A DNA stretch of 64,000 nucleotides from Corynebacterium variabile. GTDB taxonomy: Bacteria; Actinomycetota; Actinomycetes; Mycobacteriales; Mycobacteriaceae. Below the pieces are notes generated by a model. The model was given only the letters and a program-made list of their open reading frames with translations. It was not told the DNA's origin and ran no database searches. The first letter of the stretch is position 1; each line of letters opens with the position of its first letter. This document shows, piece after piece, positions 49,490-57,748 of the stretch. Location: contig NZ_BJNT01000016.1 in NCBI RefSeq assembly GCF_006539825.1, positions 48,655 to 112,654 on the forward strand. Reading direction: 5' to 3'. The position numbers and the translations under genes were made by a program.

Positions 49490-52400
49490 CCGTCCGCGCA
49501 GTTTCAGTAACCACGCAGCCCTCACCTGGTCGCGGCTGGAGCGCCTGCTCTCCGGGAAGGACGCCGGCCCGCTCCACGCCGTCGGCTACGGCGAGGGTGG
49601 ACGCGAGACACTGTGGAAGACCCGGCAGGACGCCCCGGAGACGGCGTCCTCCACGACCCCCTTCGCCGAGCTCCACGCGGCCGGATCCTACAACTTCCTC
49701 CGCGGCGCCGGCGAGCCCGACGACATGGTCGCCACCGCCCGACGCCTCGGCCTCACCGCCCTGGCCCTGGTCGACCGGGACGGCTTCTACGGGGCCGCCC
49801 GCTTCGCCACCGCCGCCGCCGAGCAGGGTATGCCCACTGTCTTCGGCGCCGAGCTCAGTCTGGGGGGCACCGGACGAGCCCCACTCACCGTCCTGTGCCG
49901 TGGGCAGGAAGGCTACCGGCGACTCTCCCACGTCCTCACCGACGCGCACCTCGGCACCGACGGCCACCGCGACAAGGAGACACTGACCTACCCCGATCTG
50001 CCGACCCTCGCCGCGCAGGCTGACGGCCACTGGCTCGTCCTCATCGACCACCGGAACCGGGATGCGGTGTCCCGCATCATCGACGCCTTCGGGACTGCAC
50101 ACTGCGTCATCGAACTGCAGCTCACCATGAGTCCGGCGGACGCTGACCGCAACGCCGCCCTCCACGACCTCGCCGTCGCCCGCGGCCTGCGTGAGATCAT
50201 CTCGACCGCGGCCACCTGCCCGACCCCGGCGTCCTCCCGGCTGGCCGGGGCGAAGGCTGCGCTGCACGACCGGCTCGACGTCCACGACGCAGCACCTGTC
50301 ACCCACCCCCTCGGCGGCTCCTGGCTGCATTCGGGGGAGGAGATGGTGGCGATGGCCGGGGACTGCGACTGGCTGCGTCAGGCCGTGGCGACCAGTGCGG
50401 ATGTTGCCGCCGAGTGCACTTTCACCCTCAATCTCGTCGCCCCGGAGCTGCCGCACGCCGACGTACCCGAGGGGTACACCGACATGGGCTGGCTGGTCGA
50501 GCTCACCCGGCTGGGCGGGGAGGAACGCTACGGCACCCGGGCCACCAACCCGCGCGCCTGGGAGGTCATCGACCATGAACTGGAGGTCATCGAGGGCCTC
50601 GGCTTCCCCGGCTACTTCCTCATCGTCCACGACATCGTCGACTTCTGCCGACGCTCCGGGATCTTCTGCCAGGGCCGAGGCTCGGCGGCGAACTCCGCAG
50701 TCTGCTTCGCCCTCGGGATCACCAACGTGGACGCCGTCGCCGCCGATCTTCTGTTCGAACGTTTCCTCTCCCCGGAACGGGACGGCCCACCGGACATCGA
50801 CCTCGACATCGAATCGACCCGCCGCGAGGAGGTGATCCAGTACGTCTACCGACAGTACGGTCGCGACAACGCCGCCCAGGTCGCCAATGTCATCACCTAC
50901 CGGCGTAAAGGTGCGTTGCGGGACGCCGCCCGGGCACTGGGTCACGATCCCGGCCGGGTGGATGCCTGGTCGCGCAGGGTGGAGGACCCGCCGGCGGTGG
51001 TCACCGACCTGGCGTCCCAGCTCATCGACCAGCCGCGTCACCTCGGCATCCACTCCGGCGGCATGGTCATCTGCGATCGGCCGGTGGCCGATGTGGTCCC
51101 CGTGGAATGGGCGCGCAAGACCGACCGCTCGGTGGTGCAGTGGGACAAGGACGACTGCGCCGCCGTCGGGCTGGTGAAGTTCGACCTGCTCGGCCTCGGC
51201 ATGCTCGAGGCACTGCACCACTGCGTGGACCTGGTCGAGGAGACCACGGGTTCGCGGGTGGAGCTGTGGCAGCTCACCCCGACCGACCCGGAGGTCTACG
51301 CGATGCTGTCGCGGGCGGACGCGGTGGGCGTCTTCCAGGTCGAGTCCCGGGCCCAGCTCGCGACCCTGCCACGGCTGAAGCCCCGGACCTTCTACGACCT
51401 CGTCGTCGAGGTGTCGCTCATCCGGCCCGGCCCGATCCAGGGTGGTTCGGTGCACCCCTACATCCGGCGACGCAACGGTGAGGAGGAGGTCACCTACGAC
51501 CATCCCTGCCTGGAACCGGTGCTTGCGCGCACCCTGGGTATCCCGCTGTTCCAGGAACAGCTCATGCAGCTCGCCGTCGTCGCCGCGGGGTTCAGCCCGG
51601 CCGAGGCGGACACCCTGCGCCGCGCCATGGGCTCGAAGCGCTCGCCGGAGAAGATGGCGGCGATGCGGTCCCGGTTCCTCGCAGGATGCGCCGAGCTCAA
51701 CGGCCTGGTCGGTGAGGTGGCCGAGCGGCTCTGGGAGAAGATCATCGCCTTCGCGTCCTACGGTTTCCCGGAATCCCACGCGCAGTCCTTCGCCTCGCTG
51801 GTCTACTTCTCCGCCTGGTTCAAGTGCCACCACCCCGCGGAGTTCTGTGTGGCACTGCTGCGTGCCCAGCCGATGGGCTTCTACTCACCGCAGTCGTTGA
51901 TCTCGGACGCCCGGCGCCACGGCGTCCCTGTGCTGCCGGTGGACGTCAACGTCTCCGGTGTGGAGGCCGGCGTCGAGAAGGTAGAGGACGCTGGGGACGG
52001 CTGGGCGATCCGGCCCGGGCTGGCGTCCGTGCGCGGACTCGGCTCAGAGGCGGCATCTGACCTGGTGGAGGCCCGTGGCCGGGTCGGGATGTTCCGGACG
52101 GTCGCCGATCTGTCGCGCGAGGCGGGGCTGGGTGTGGACCGGGTCGTGGCACTGGCCCGTGCCGGGGCCTGCGACTCCCTCGGGCTGACGCGACGTCAGG
52201 CGGTGTGGGCTGCAGGTCAGGCCGCGACCGAACGACCCGGGATGCTGCCGGGCACGTCCGTGGCGTCCACCCCCGCACTGCCGGGGATGAGTGCCTTCGA
52301 GCTGGCCGCGGCGGACATCGCCGCGACCGGGGTCACCACCGACGGGCATCCGGTGCGGCTGCTCCGGGAGCGGTTGGACGCCTGGCCAGGGCCGTTCCCG

Positions 52401-52724
52401 GTGGTGCCGGCGTCCTCGCTGCTGTCGGTGGAGGACGGACGCCGCATCCGCGTCGCCGGGGTGGTGACCCACCGGCAACGGCCGATGACGGCAGGTGGAG
52501 TGACCTTCCTCGGCATGGAGGACGAGACCGGGCTGGTCAATGTGATGGTGTCGCCGGGGCTGTGGCGCTCGCAGCGTGAGGTGGCCTCGGGTGCGCGGAT
52601 GCTCATGGTGCGCGGGATCGTGGAGAACGGCAACGGTGCAGCGACGGTCCGGGCCGACCGGCTCGAGGCGCTGGAGATGGGGGACACCCGGGCCCTCGCC
52701 GGCCGCTCCCGCGACTTCCGGTGA
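49482..52724 (+). CDS. dnaE2: error-prone DNA polymerase DnaE2
   Basis: 1080 residues, a C-family polymerase. The N-terminal PHP domain begins FAELHAAGSYNFLRGAG, where replicative DnaE has HxHS. The palm holds PDIDLDIE with catalytic Asp438 and Asp440, and FGSKR-like GSKRSPEKM follows. The C-terminal OB domain is RIRVAGVVTHRQRPMTAGGVTFL. DnaE2 carries out translesion synthesis with ImuA' and ImuB. The length and lack of the tau-binding tail agree with DnaE2 rather than DnaE1. The start is fixed by the -10 directly upstream. Confidence 0.95.
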   Translation: MNDRPRSFSNHAALTWSRLERLLSGKDAGPLHAVGYGEGGRETLWKTRQDAPETASSTTPFAELHAAGSYNFLRGAGEPDDMVATARRLGLTALALVDRDGFYGAARFATAAAEQGMPTVFGAELSLGGTGRAPLTVLCRGQEGYRRLSHVLTDAHLGTDGHRDKETLTYPDLPTLAAQADGHWLVLIDHRNRDAVSRIIDAFGTAHCVIELQLTMSPADADRNAALHDLAVARGLREIISTAATCPTPASSRLAGAKAALHDRLDVHDAAPVTHPLGGSWLHSGEEMVAMAGDCDWLRQAVATSADVAAECTFTLNLVAPELPHADVPEGYTDMGWLVELTRLGGEERYGTRATNPRAWEVIDHELEVIEGLGFPGYFLIVHDIVDFCRRSGIFCQGRGSAANSAVCFALGITNVDAVAADLLFERFLSPERDGPPDIDLDIESTRREEVIQYVYRQYGRDNAAQVANVITYRRKGALRDAARALGHDPGRVDAWSRRVEDPPAVVTDLASQLIDQPRHLGIHSGGMVICDRPVADVVPVEWARKTDRSVVQWDKDDCAAVGLVKFDLLGLGMLEALHHCVDLVEETTGSRVELWQLTPTDPEVYAMLSRADAVGVFQVESRAQLATLPRLKPRTFYDLVVEVSLIRPGPIQGGSVHPYIRRRNGEEEVTYDHPCLEPVLARTLGIPLFQEQLMQLAVVAAGFSPAEADTLRRAMGSKRSPEKMAAMRSRFLAGCAELNGLVGEVAERLWEKIIAFASYGFPESHAQSFASLVYFSAWFKCHHPAEFCVALLRAQPMGFYSPQSLISDARRHGVPVLPVDVNVSGVEAGVEKVEDAGDGWAIRPGLASVRGLGSEAASDLVEARGRVGMFRTVADLSREAGLGVDRVVALARAGACDSLGLTRRQAVWAAGQAATERPGMLPGTSVASTPALPGMSAFELAAADIAATGVTTDGHPVRLLRERLDAWPGPFPVVPASSLLSVEDGRRIRVAGVVTHRQRPMTAGGVTFLGMEDETGLVNVMVSPGLWRSQREVASGARMLMVRGIVENGNGAATVRADRLEALEMGDTRALAGRSRDFR

Positions 52725-52730
52725 GCCCGA

Positions 52731-52813
52731 AAAGCGTTACCATGAAATCCCGCCGATCTCCGGCATCTCCCCAGGTCGCGAAGAGTGTTACCGGTCGGAA
52801 CTGGTAACACTTT
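52731..52813. repeat. 83-bp palindromic repeat, copy A
   Basis: It starts 7 nt after the dnaE2 stop and aligns without gaps to the copy at 55020-55102. It contains AAGCGTTACC near its left end, AGTGTTACC in the middle (52793-52801) and the inverse GGTAACACTT at its right end. The last two form a hairpin followed by TTT, so this copy may also terminate dnaE2 and the converging ATPase gene. No gene is seen in 52725-52860. Confidence 0.7.
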
Positions 52814-52860
52814 CCCTGACTGTGTGCGCGGCTCCGTTGCGCACCAGCTCGGCCTGTCAA

Positions 52861-53835
52861 TCACACCGCGGCGTGCCGGTGCCAGGACGCGAAGTCCTCT
52901 GCGACAACCGCCGCCAGTTCCCGGTACGCCGCCGACGTCGCAGGCTGCAGCCGATCCATATCCACGACCGCGCCCTCGGACAGGTGCCGGTCGAAGGGCA
53001 CCGTGCACACCGCCCGGGTCCGCGACTCGAAGTGCGTGGCCAGTACCTCCGGGTCCACCGACGCCTGCCCGGGATGCGCCCCGGAGACCACGACGACGGC
53101 ATTGGCTGCCAGCGTCCCGTGGCCGTGCGCCTCCAGCCAGTCGAGCGTGGCCTCGGCGGACTGTGCACCGTCAAGTGCCGGCGAGGTCACCAGCACCAGC
53201 GTGTGCGCCAGATCCAGCACCCCGGTCATCGCCGAGTGCATCAGGCCCGTCCCGCAGTCGGTGAGAATGATGTTGTAGTGGTGCTGGAGGATGTCGACGG
53301 TGCGCCGGTAGTCATCCTCGCTGAAGGCCTCCGACACCGCCGGATCACGGTCGGAGCCGATGACTTCCAACCTGCTCGACGCCTGGCTCATGTGTGCTTT
53401 CACCTGCGGATACCGGGAGGCGTCCGGCACAGCGAGCAGATCGCGGACCGTCGGCGCACCGTCCGTGTCCACGACGCGTCGGGCCAGCGTCCCCAGGTCC
53501 GGATTGGCGTCCACCGCCACGACCCGGTCGCCTCGGGTGGAGGCGAAGATCCCGCCGAGAGCCACCGTGGTCGTCGTCTTGCCGACACCACCCTTGAGGC
53601 TCATCACGGCGATCCGGTAGTCGCCGCGCAGTGGCGTCCTGATCCGTTCCTGTAGCTCGCGCGCTTCGACCTGACGCTGCGATTCGCCCGGATTCACCCG
53701 GCCCCGTGAGAGACGGTGCAGGACGCGCCGCCACCCGTCCGGCGGCGCGGCGTCCACCGCTCCCACGAGTGCCTGCGAACCCAGCGCATCCGACACATTT
53801 CCCGACATGTTTCCGTTGAGTATTCCCCCGGTCAT
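52861..53835 (-). CDS. ParA/MinD-like ATPase
   Basis: 324 residues. The deviant Walker A is MSLKGGVGKTTTT (KGGVGKT at 81-87), followed by VAVDANPDLGTLARR and the switch II-type ILTDCGTGLMHSAM. The C-terminal part has LVLVTSPALDGAQSAEATLDWLEAHG (in pieces). A 75-residue N-terminal extension is amphipathic and basic. The architecture is that of MinD/ParA-type ATPases also found near ESX loci (EspI-like), but no partition gene parB is adjacent. ATG 53835 is supported by TACGGT 7 nt upstream (53843-53848). It is divergent from a broken nuclease-like gene. Confidence 0.8.
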   Translation of the reverse strand: MTGGILNGNMSGNVSDALGSQALVGAVDAAPPDGWRRVLHRLSRGRVNPGESQRQVEARELQERIRTPLRGDYRIAVMSLKGGVGKTTTTVALGGIFASTRGDRVVAVDANPDLGTLARRVVDTDGAPTVRDLLAVPDASRYPQVKAHMSQASSRLEVIGSDRDPAVSEAFSEDDYRRTVDILQHHYNIILTDCGTGLMHSAMTGVLDLAHTLVLVTSPALDGAQSAEATLDWLEAHGHGTLAANAVVVVSGAHPGQASVDPEVLATHFESRTRAVCTVPFDRHLSEGAVVDMDRLQPATSAAYRELAAVVAEDFASWHRHAAV

Positions 53836-53842
53836 GCGCCTG

Positions 53843-53857
53843 ACCGTACCGTACTGT
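53843..53857. promoter_or_regulatory. divergent promoter between the ATPase and nuclease-like genes
   Basis: TACGGT on the minus strand (53843-53848) is a leaderless -10 for the ATPase gene. TACTGT on the plus strand (53852-53857) could serve the other gene, leaving a leader of about 50 nt. The two promoters overlap closely, so the genes may be co-regulated. Confidence 0.45.
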
Positions 53858-53913
53858 GATTGACAGGAAAAGCATTTCGGGGAAGAAACAGGAAAACGGG
53901 GAGCCGGGGAAAC

Positions 53914-55019
53914 ATGGGTTATCAGGGGACGGAACTGGACAGGCGGATCGCCCGGGAGCACTTCGCCCCGCTGCATGTGGTGCAGCGACTGCGACCGGTG
54001 CGGCTCCGGGAGCTGGGGCGGAAGGCGACGCCGGAGTCGGCGGCGGAGATACATGTGCAGGTCAACGGACTGTGGGTGCCGAAGCAGAATCTGCGGGACG
54101 CCACGATCGTCTCGCTCGGTGCGCAGTCGCACCCCCGGGGTCTGGCGTATGGGCTGGACGCACTGACCCGGGCGAGACTGTGCCATCTGCAACATCCGCA
54201 CTGGGTGATGTCGGGGTGGACGGCAGCGGCGCAGTGGGGTCTGGAGTACTTCGTCGACGACGCGGGTACCTCGGTGCTGGCCGGCGGGGGGTCAGTACGG
54301 TCGCCGCATCCTCGTCGGAGATCACCCGACGACGGAAAACACGCGCGCTCGCGCAGATCCCCACCTACCGTATCGACCCGGGATTCCGGGACCTGCAGGT
54401 CACGCCGCCGGTGCTGACCCTGATCCACTGTCTGAAGTCACTGTGGAGCGGGGAGCATTCCTGGAATATCCCGGTGGGCACCGGGCTGACAGATGCCGGG
54501 GTGCGCGCTGTACAGCTCGTGGACGCGATGTCCCGGATATTCGGTATCGACCCTCAGGAGTTGCCGGAGGCTTGTGCCCATCATCTGGACCGGCGCAGGA
54601 TGGAGGTGCTCACGAGCTGGTGCGATCAGGGTGGTGAATCGCCCATGGAAACGCTCATGCGGCTGATGACCAGGCGGATCATGCGGGGAACCGGACGGAA
54701 GCTCACCAGCCAGATGGTGGTCCATGCCAACGGCTCGGTGTCGGATCCGGTGCACGGGCGAGGGGCAGGGAACAGCCGGATCGTGGCGCGGCTGGACCTG
54801 GGCTGCGAGGAGTTGAAGCTGGCTCTGCAGTATGACGGGTCCGGACATCTTCACAGGTCGGTGCGGGACAAGGATTCCCGGATCAATGCGGAGCTGGCGA
54901 ACCTCGACTGGCATGTCGTCCGGGTGACGAAGGGACATCTCGATGATGTGAAGACGTTGGAGAAGGTGCTCCTGGACGCCGTCCGGCTGTGTGAGCGGCG
55001 GATCGCACAGCGGGGCTGA
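53914..55019 (+). pseudogene. nuclease-like (DUF559/AbiEi-type) gene with a frameshift
   Basis: The first frame starts at ATG 53914 (GYQGTELDRRIAREHFAPLHV) and reads protein-like sequence to about 54285. The second, shifted by -1, continues from about 54291 (VSTVAASSSEITRRR) to the TGA at 55017-55019. The break lies in a run of six G (54286-54291); seven G would join the frames into one protein of about 368 residues. The N-terminal half recalls AbiEi-type or related helix-turn-helix proteins. The C-terminal half has RLDLGCEELKLALQYDG and NLDWHVVRVTKG, like a DUF559/Vsr-type PD-(D/E)xK endonuclease with the ExK pair. It could be a pseudogene, a phase-variable gene, a recoding site or a sequencing error. 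Confidence 0.65.
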
Positions 55020-55102
55020 GAAGTGTTACCAGCTTCGGGTGCCGTGATCCGGCATTTCCCCGGGTCGCGGAAAGTAGTACCAGTGAAAACCGGTAACACT
55101 TT
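55020..55102. repeat. 83-bp palindromic repeat, copy B
   Basis: It begins at the last base before 55021, directly after the nuclease-like gene's stop, and aligns ungapped with copy A. Boxes are AAGTGTTACCAG at the left, AAGTAGTACCAG in the middle and CCGGTAACACTTT at the right. Copies A and B bracket the ATPase/nuclease pair in the same orientation. Confidence 0.7.
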
Positions 55103-55163
55103 GTGGAGGGGGCGTCAGGGCGCCGGGGAGCCGGCCCCAGGAGTCAAGCCCCAGGGAGCAGCC

Positions 55164-56507
55164 CTAGAACTGGCCGCAGTCCGACGGCGCCGGAACGTCG
55201 TTGAAACGGTCGTTGATGTACTGGAACCCGGTACCGACCTGGGAGATCATCGGCACCGCGTGGTTGATGACGGACCGCGGCAGCACCGAGGGCGTCTCGT
55301 CGGTGACGAACTTCACGGTGCCGTCGGAGGCGCAGTAGTCGGCGGCGGTGTCACGGGCCTGGCCCCAGGGGATGGTGTCGTCGTTGCGTCCGTTGAGCAC
55401 CATCATCGGGGCGTTGAGGGCCCGCGACCCCAGCTTGTAGTTGCTGTCGAGCAGGACGTTGCGCAGTCGCTCGTCGTCCCGGATGATCTCGGAGAACGAC
55501 CGGCCGTCCTTGGTCAGGGTGCGGGTGTCGCGGAAGGCCCAGTTGGCCACGGAGTTGCCGATGCACTCGTTCGCGGTGGAGGCCATGTACCGCTTGCCCT
55601 CGTCGTTGAAGTACTCGTCCTGCAGCGACGCCAGCTCCGGGTGCCGCGCGAGCGCACCGTTGAGCGCGTAGCCGAGCACACCCTCGATCATGTGGTTGTC
55701 GATGGCCCCGGCCACGGCGTCGAGGCTGGCCGGCGGGGCTCCGGCGAAGGTGCCCTTGACGTTGAGCTCCGGGGCGTAGGACGCCGCGTGCTCGGCCGCG
55801 CCGGCGGCGGCACCGCCACCCTGGGAGTAGCCGTAGAAGGCGACCGGGGAGTCCTCGGGGGAGCCGGAGAAGGCGAGTCCGGCCCGGGCAGCGTCCAGCA
55901 CCGCGTGACCTTCCTCGGTGTGGTTGACGTAGGTGTGCTGGCCCGGGGTGCCGAGGCCGATGAGGTCGGCGACGATGACGCGGTAACCCATGGCGGACGC
56001 GGCGGCGTAGAAGGGGTACTCGTAGTTGAGGTTCACCGCCGCGTTGGACAGGTTCACCCCGGCGAACTGGGCACCGGCGCGGGAGGGGGCGCAGTCGTCA
56101 CCGGCGCCGCGGGTGCCCGGGGCGAAGACGAGGGTGGGGGTCGGGCCCTTGCCGGTCCACTTACCGGTGGGCTCGAGGACCACACCGCTGGTCGCGACCT
56201 TCTCACCGTTCTGGGTGGTGGAGGTGTACAGGATCTTGTCGGCCCGACCCGGGGCGTCCCCCACGTCGAAGGCGTCGAGCAGCTGCGGGGCGAACTGGGA
56301 GCGGATCAGCGACCCCGGGTTGTCGGGGATCTCAGCCGGTGGTGTGTAGAAGGAGTCGGTCGCGGGCTGCGCGATGGTCGGGTCGGACTCCACGAGGGAC
56401 GGCGGGATGCCGGGGGCCGCAACGGCGGACGCGGCGGTGCCGAGGGCGAGGGCGGTGACGGCGGTGACGGAGAAGACGGCGGCGGAGCGCCGGCGGAAGA
56501 TGCTCAT
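55164..56507 (-). CDS. secreted lipase, LIP (secretory lipase) family
   Basis: 447 residues. A Sec signal peptide (RRRSAAVFSVTAVTALALGTAASAVAA, in pieces) ends in AVAAPG. The hydrolase domain has VADLIGLGTPGQHTY, the nucleophile elbow FYGYSQGGGAA (Ser), and near the C terminus VLNGRNDDTIPW (Asp) and VINHAVPM (His). The family hydrolyses triacylglycerols or other esters outside the cell. ATG 56507 has TAGTAT 8 nt upstream on the minus strand. It is divergent from a second secreted esterase. Confidence 0.88.
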   Translation of the reverse strand: MSIFRRRSAAVFSVTAVTALALGTAASAVAAPGIPPSLVESDPTIAQPATDSFYTPPAEIPDNPGSLIRSQFAPQLLDAFDVGDAPGRADKILYTSTTQNGEKVATSGVVLEPTGKWTGKGPTPTLVFAPGTRGAGDDCAPSRAGAQFAGVNLSNAAVNLNYEYPFYAAASAMGYRVIVADLIGLGTPGQHTYVNHTEEGHAVLDAARAGLAFSGSPEDSPVAFYGYSQGGGAAAGAAEHAASYAPELNVKGTFAGAPPASLDAVAGAIDNHMIEGVLGYALNGALARHPELASLQDEYFNDEGKRYMASTANECIGNSVANWAFRDTRTLTKDGRSFSEIIRDDERLRNVLLDSNYKLGSRALNAPMMVLNGRNDDTIPWGQARDTAADYCASDGTVKFVTDETPSVLPRSVINHAVPMISQVGTGFQYINDRFNDVPAPSDCGQF

Positions 56508-56515
56508 GGAGGGAA

Positions 56516-56521
56516 ATACTA
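56516..56521 (-). promoter_or_regulatory. -10 hexamer TAGTAT (minus strand), leaderless lipase gene
   Basis: TAGTAT lies 8 nt upstream of the ATG at 56507 on the minus strand. Confidence 0.5.
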
Positions 56522-56641
56522 TAGCCGGCAAAATCACAATGTCCTCATAATCACCGAATCGCCGTGAACTGAGTCTCATATGAAGTGGGCCGGGCTGAGG
56601 CGGTCTGAGCGTGGCACGTTGACCTCGTGCTGGTGAGTAGA

Positions 56642-56647
56642 TAGAAC
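56642..56647 (+). promoter_or_regulatory. -10 hexamer TAGAAC, leaderless esterase gene
   Basis: TAGAAC ends 6 nt before the GTG at 56654. Confidence 0.45.
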
Positions 56648-56653
56648 GGTGGG

Positions 56654-57748
56654 GTGCAGCCCACTCGCCGCCCTTCCGTCCCCGGCCTCCGCAATCGTCG
56701 CCTCCGCATATCCGGAGGCGTCCTCGCACTCGCCGTCACGGCCGGGGTGGCCGTCGTCTCCTCGCATTCCGCGGTCGGTGAGGCCCCGGAGGTGCTGGAC
56801 TCCTACCGGGACCAGCGGATCGCGGAGTCCGCCGCCATCACCGGGTCGGAGAATGCGGTGGTCAGTGACGCGAAGGCGCCGATCGGTGAGGGGAAGAGGC
56901 TCGACGGTCCCGCCCCGGGCCAGTCCACGAAGATCACGCTGCACAGCGGCGACAAGGACCGCACCGCGATCCTCTCGGTGCCGGACGACTACTACCCGAA
57001 CACGCCGACCCCGGTGCTCTTCGCCTACCCGGGGTACAACCAGACCGCGGAAAACATGCAGCGGTTCGCCTCGCTCGACAACCTGCCGGCGATCGTCGTC
57101 TACATGCAGGGCGTGGGGGACGCCTGGGAGGGCGCGCCCTACGCGAAGACCTCCGACGGTGAGGACCTGCGCTTCACCACGGACATGCTCGCCGCGGTGA
57201 ACAGCACCTACAATGTCGACGCCTCACGGATCTACGCCACGGGCATGTCCAACGGCGGTGGTTTCGCGGCGAAGCTGGCCTGCCGGGCCCCCGAGATCTT
57301 CGCGGCGACGGCCGCTGTCTCCGGCGCCTACTACCCGGGTACCGGCGGGAACTGTGAGAACCCGTCGACCTCCTTCCTGGACATCCACGGGGTGCAGGAC
57401 GAGACCATCGAGTACGACGGAGGAAACCGCCACGGCGCGTCCTACCAGCCGGCCCGTGAGCGGGCGGAGGCGGTCGCGGCGCGTAACAACTGTTCCCCGG
57501 ATCCGGTGTCCACGGCCCTGGCCGGCGACGTGCGCCGGGTGCAGTGGCCGATGTGCGGGAACGGACGCGACGTGGTCCACCTCCGCGTCGGCGACGGTGG
57601 ACACACCTGGCCGGGCGACTCCACGGGCACCTCGGGTGGGGCGGAGCGCGGCGCCGCCAGCGACACCGCGGAGGCGACGAGCTACTCGCTGGACGCCACG
57701 ACCGAGGTCTGGGCGTTCGTCAGCTCGCACCGGCTCGCCGGACGCTAG
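56654..57748 (+). CDS. secreted esterase of the PHB depolymerase/feruloyl esterase (LpqC-like) type
   Basis: 364 residues. A basic N terminus and a hydrophobic segment (GGVLALAVTAGVAVVSS) act as a signal peptide or anchor. The alpha/beta-hydrolase domain has YPGYNQTAENMQRF, the nucleophile motif ATGMSNGGGFAAKLAC, DIHGVQDETIEYDGG (acid) and VGDGGHTWPGD (His), all features of the LpqC/PHB-depolymerase group. The natural substrate is not known. GTG 56654 is favoured by the adjacent TAGAAC. Its stop overlaps that of the converging peptidase gene in a shared CTAG. Confidence 0.85.
   Translation: MQPTRRPSVPGLRNRRLRISGGVLALAVTAGVAVVSSHSAVGEAPEVLDSYRDQRIAESAAITGSENAVVSDAKAPIGEGKRLDGPAPGQSTKITLHSGDKDRTAILSVPDDYYPNTPTPVLFAYPGYNQTAENMQRFASLDNLPAIVVYMQGVGDAWEGAPYAKTSDGEDLRFTTDMLAAVNSTYNVDASRIYATGMSNGGGFAAKLACRAPEIFAATAAVSGAYYPGTGGNCENPSTSFLDIHGVQDETIEYDGGNRHGASYQPARERAEAVAARNNCSPDPVSTALAGDVRRVQWPMCGNGRDVVHLRVGDGGHTWPGDSTGTSGGAERGAASDTAEATSYSLDATTEVWAFVSSHRLAGR

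Noticed and set aside
49422..51833. 803-codon minus-strand frame opposite dnaE2
   Set aside because: Antisense shadow; it reads through the dnaE2 promoter and has no family signature.
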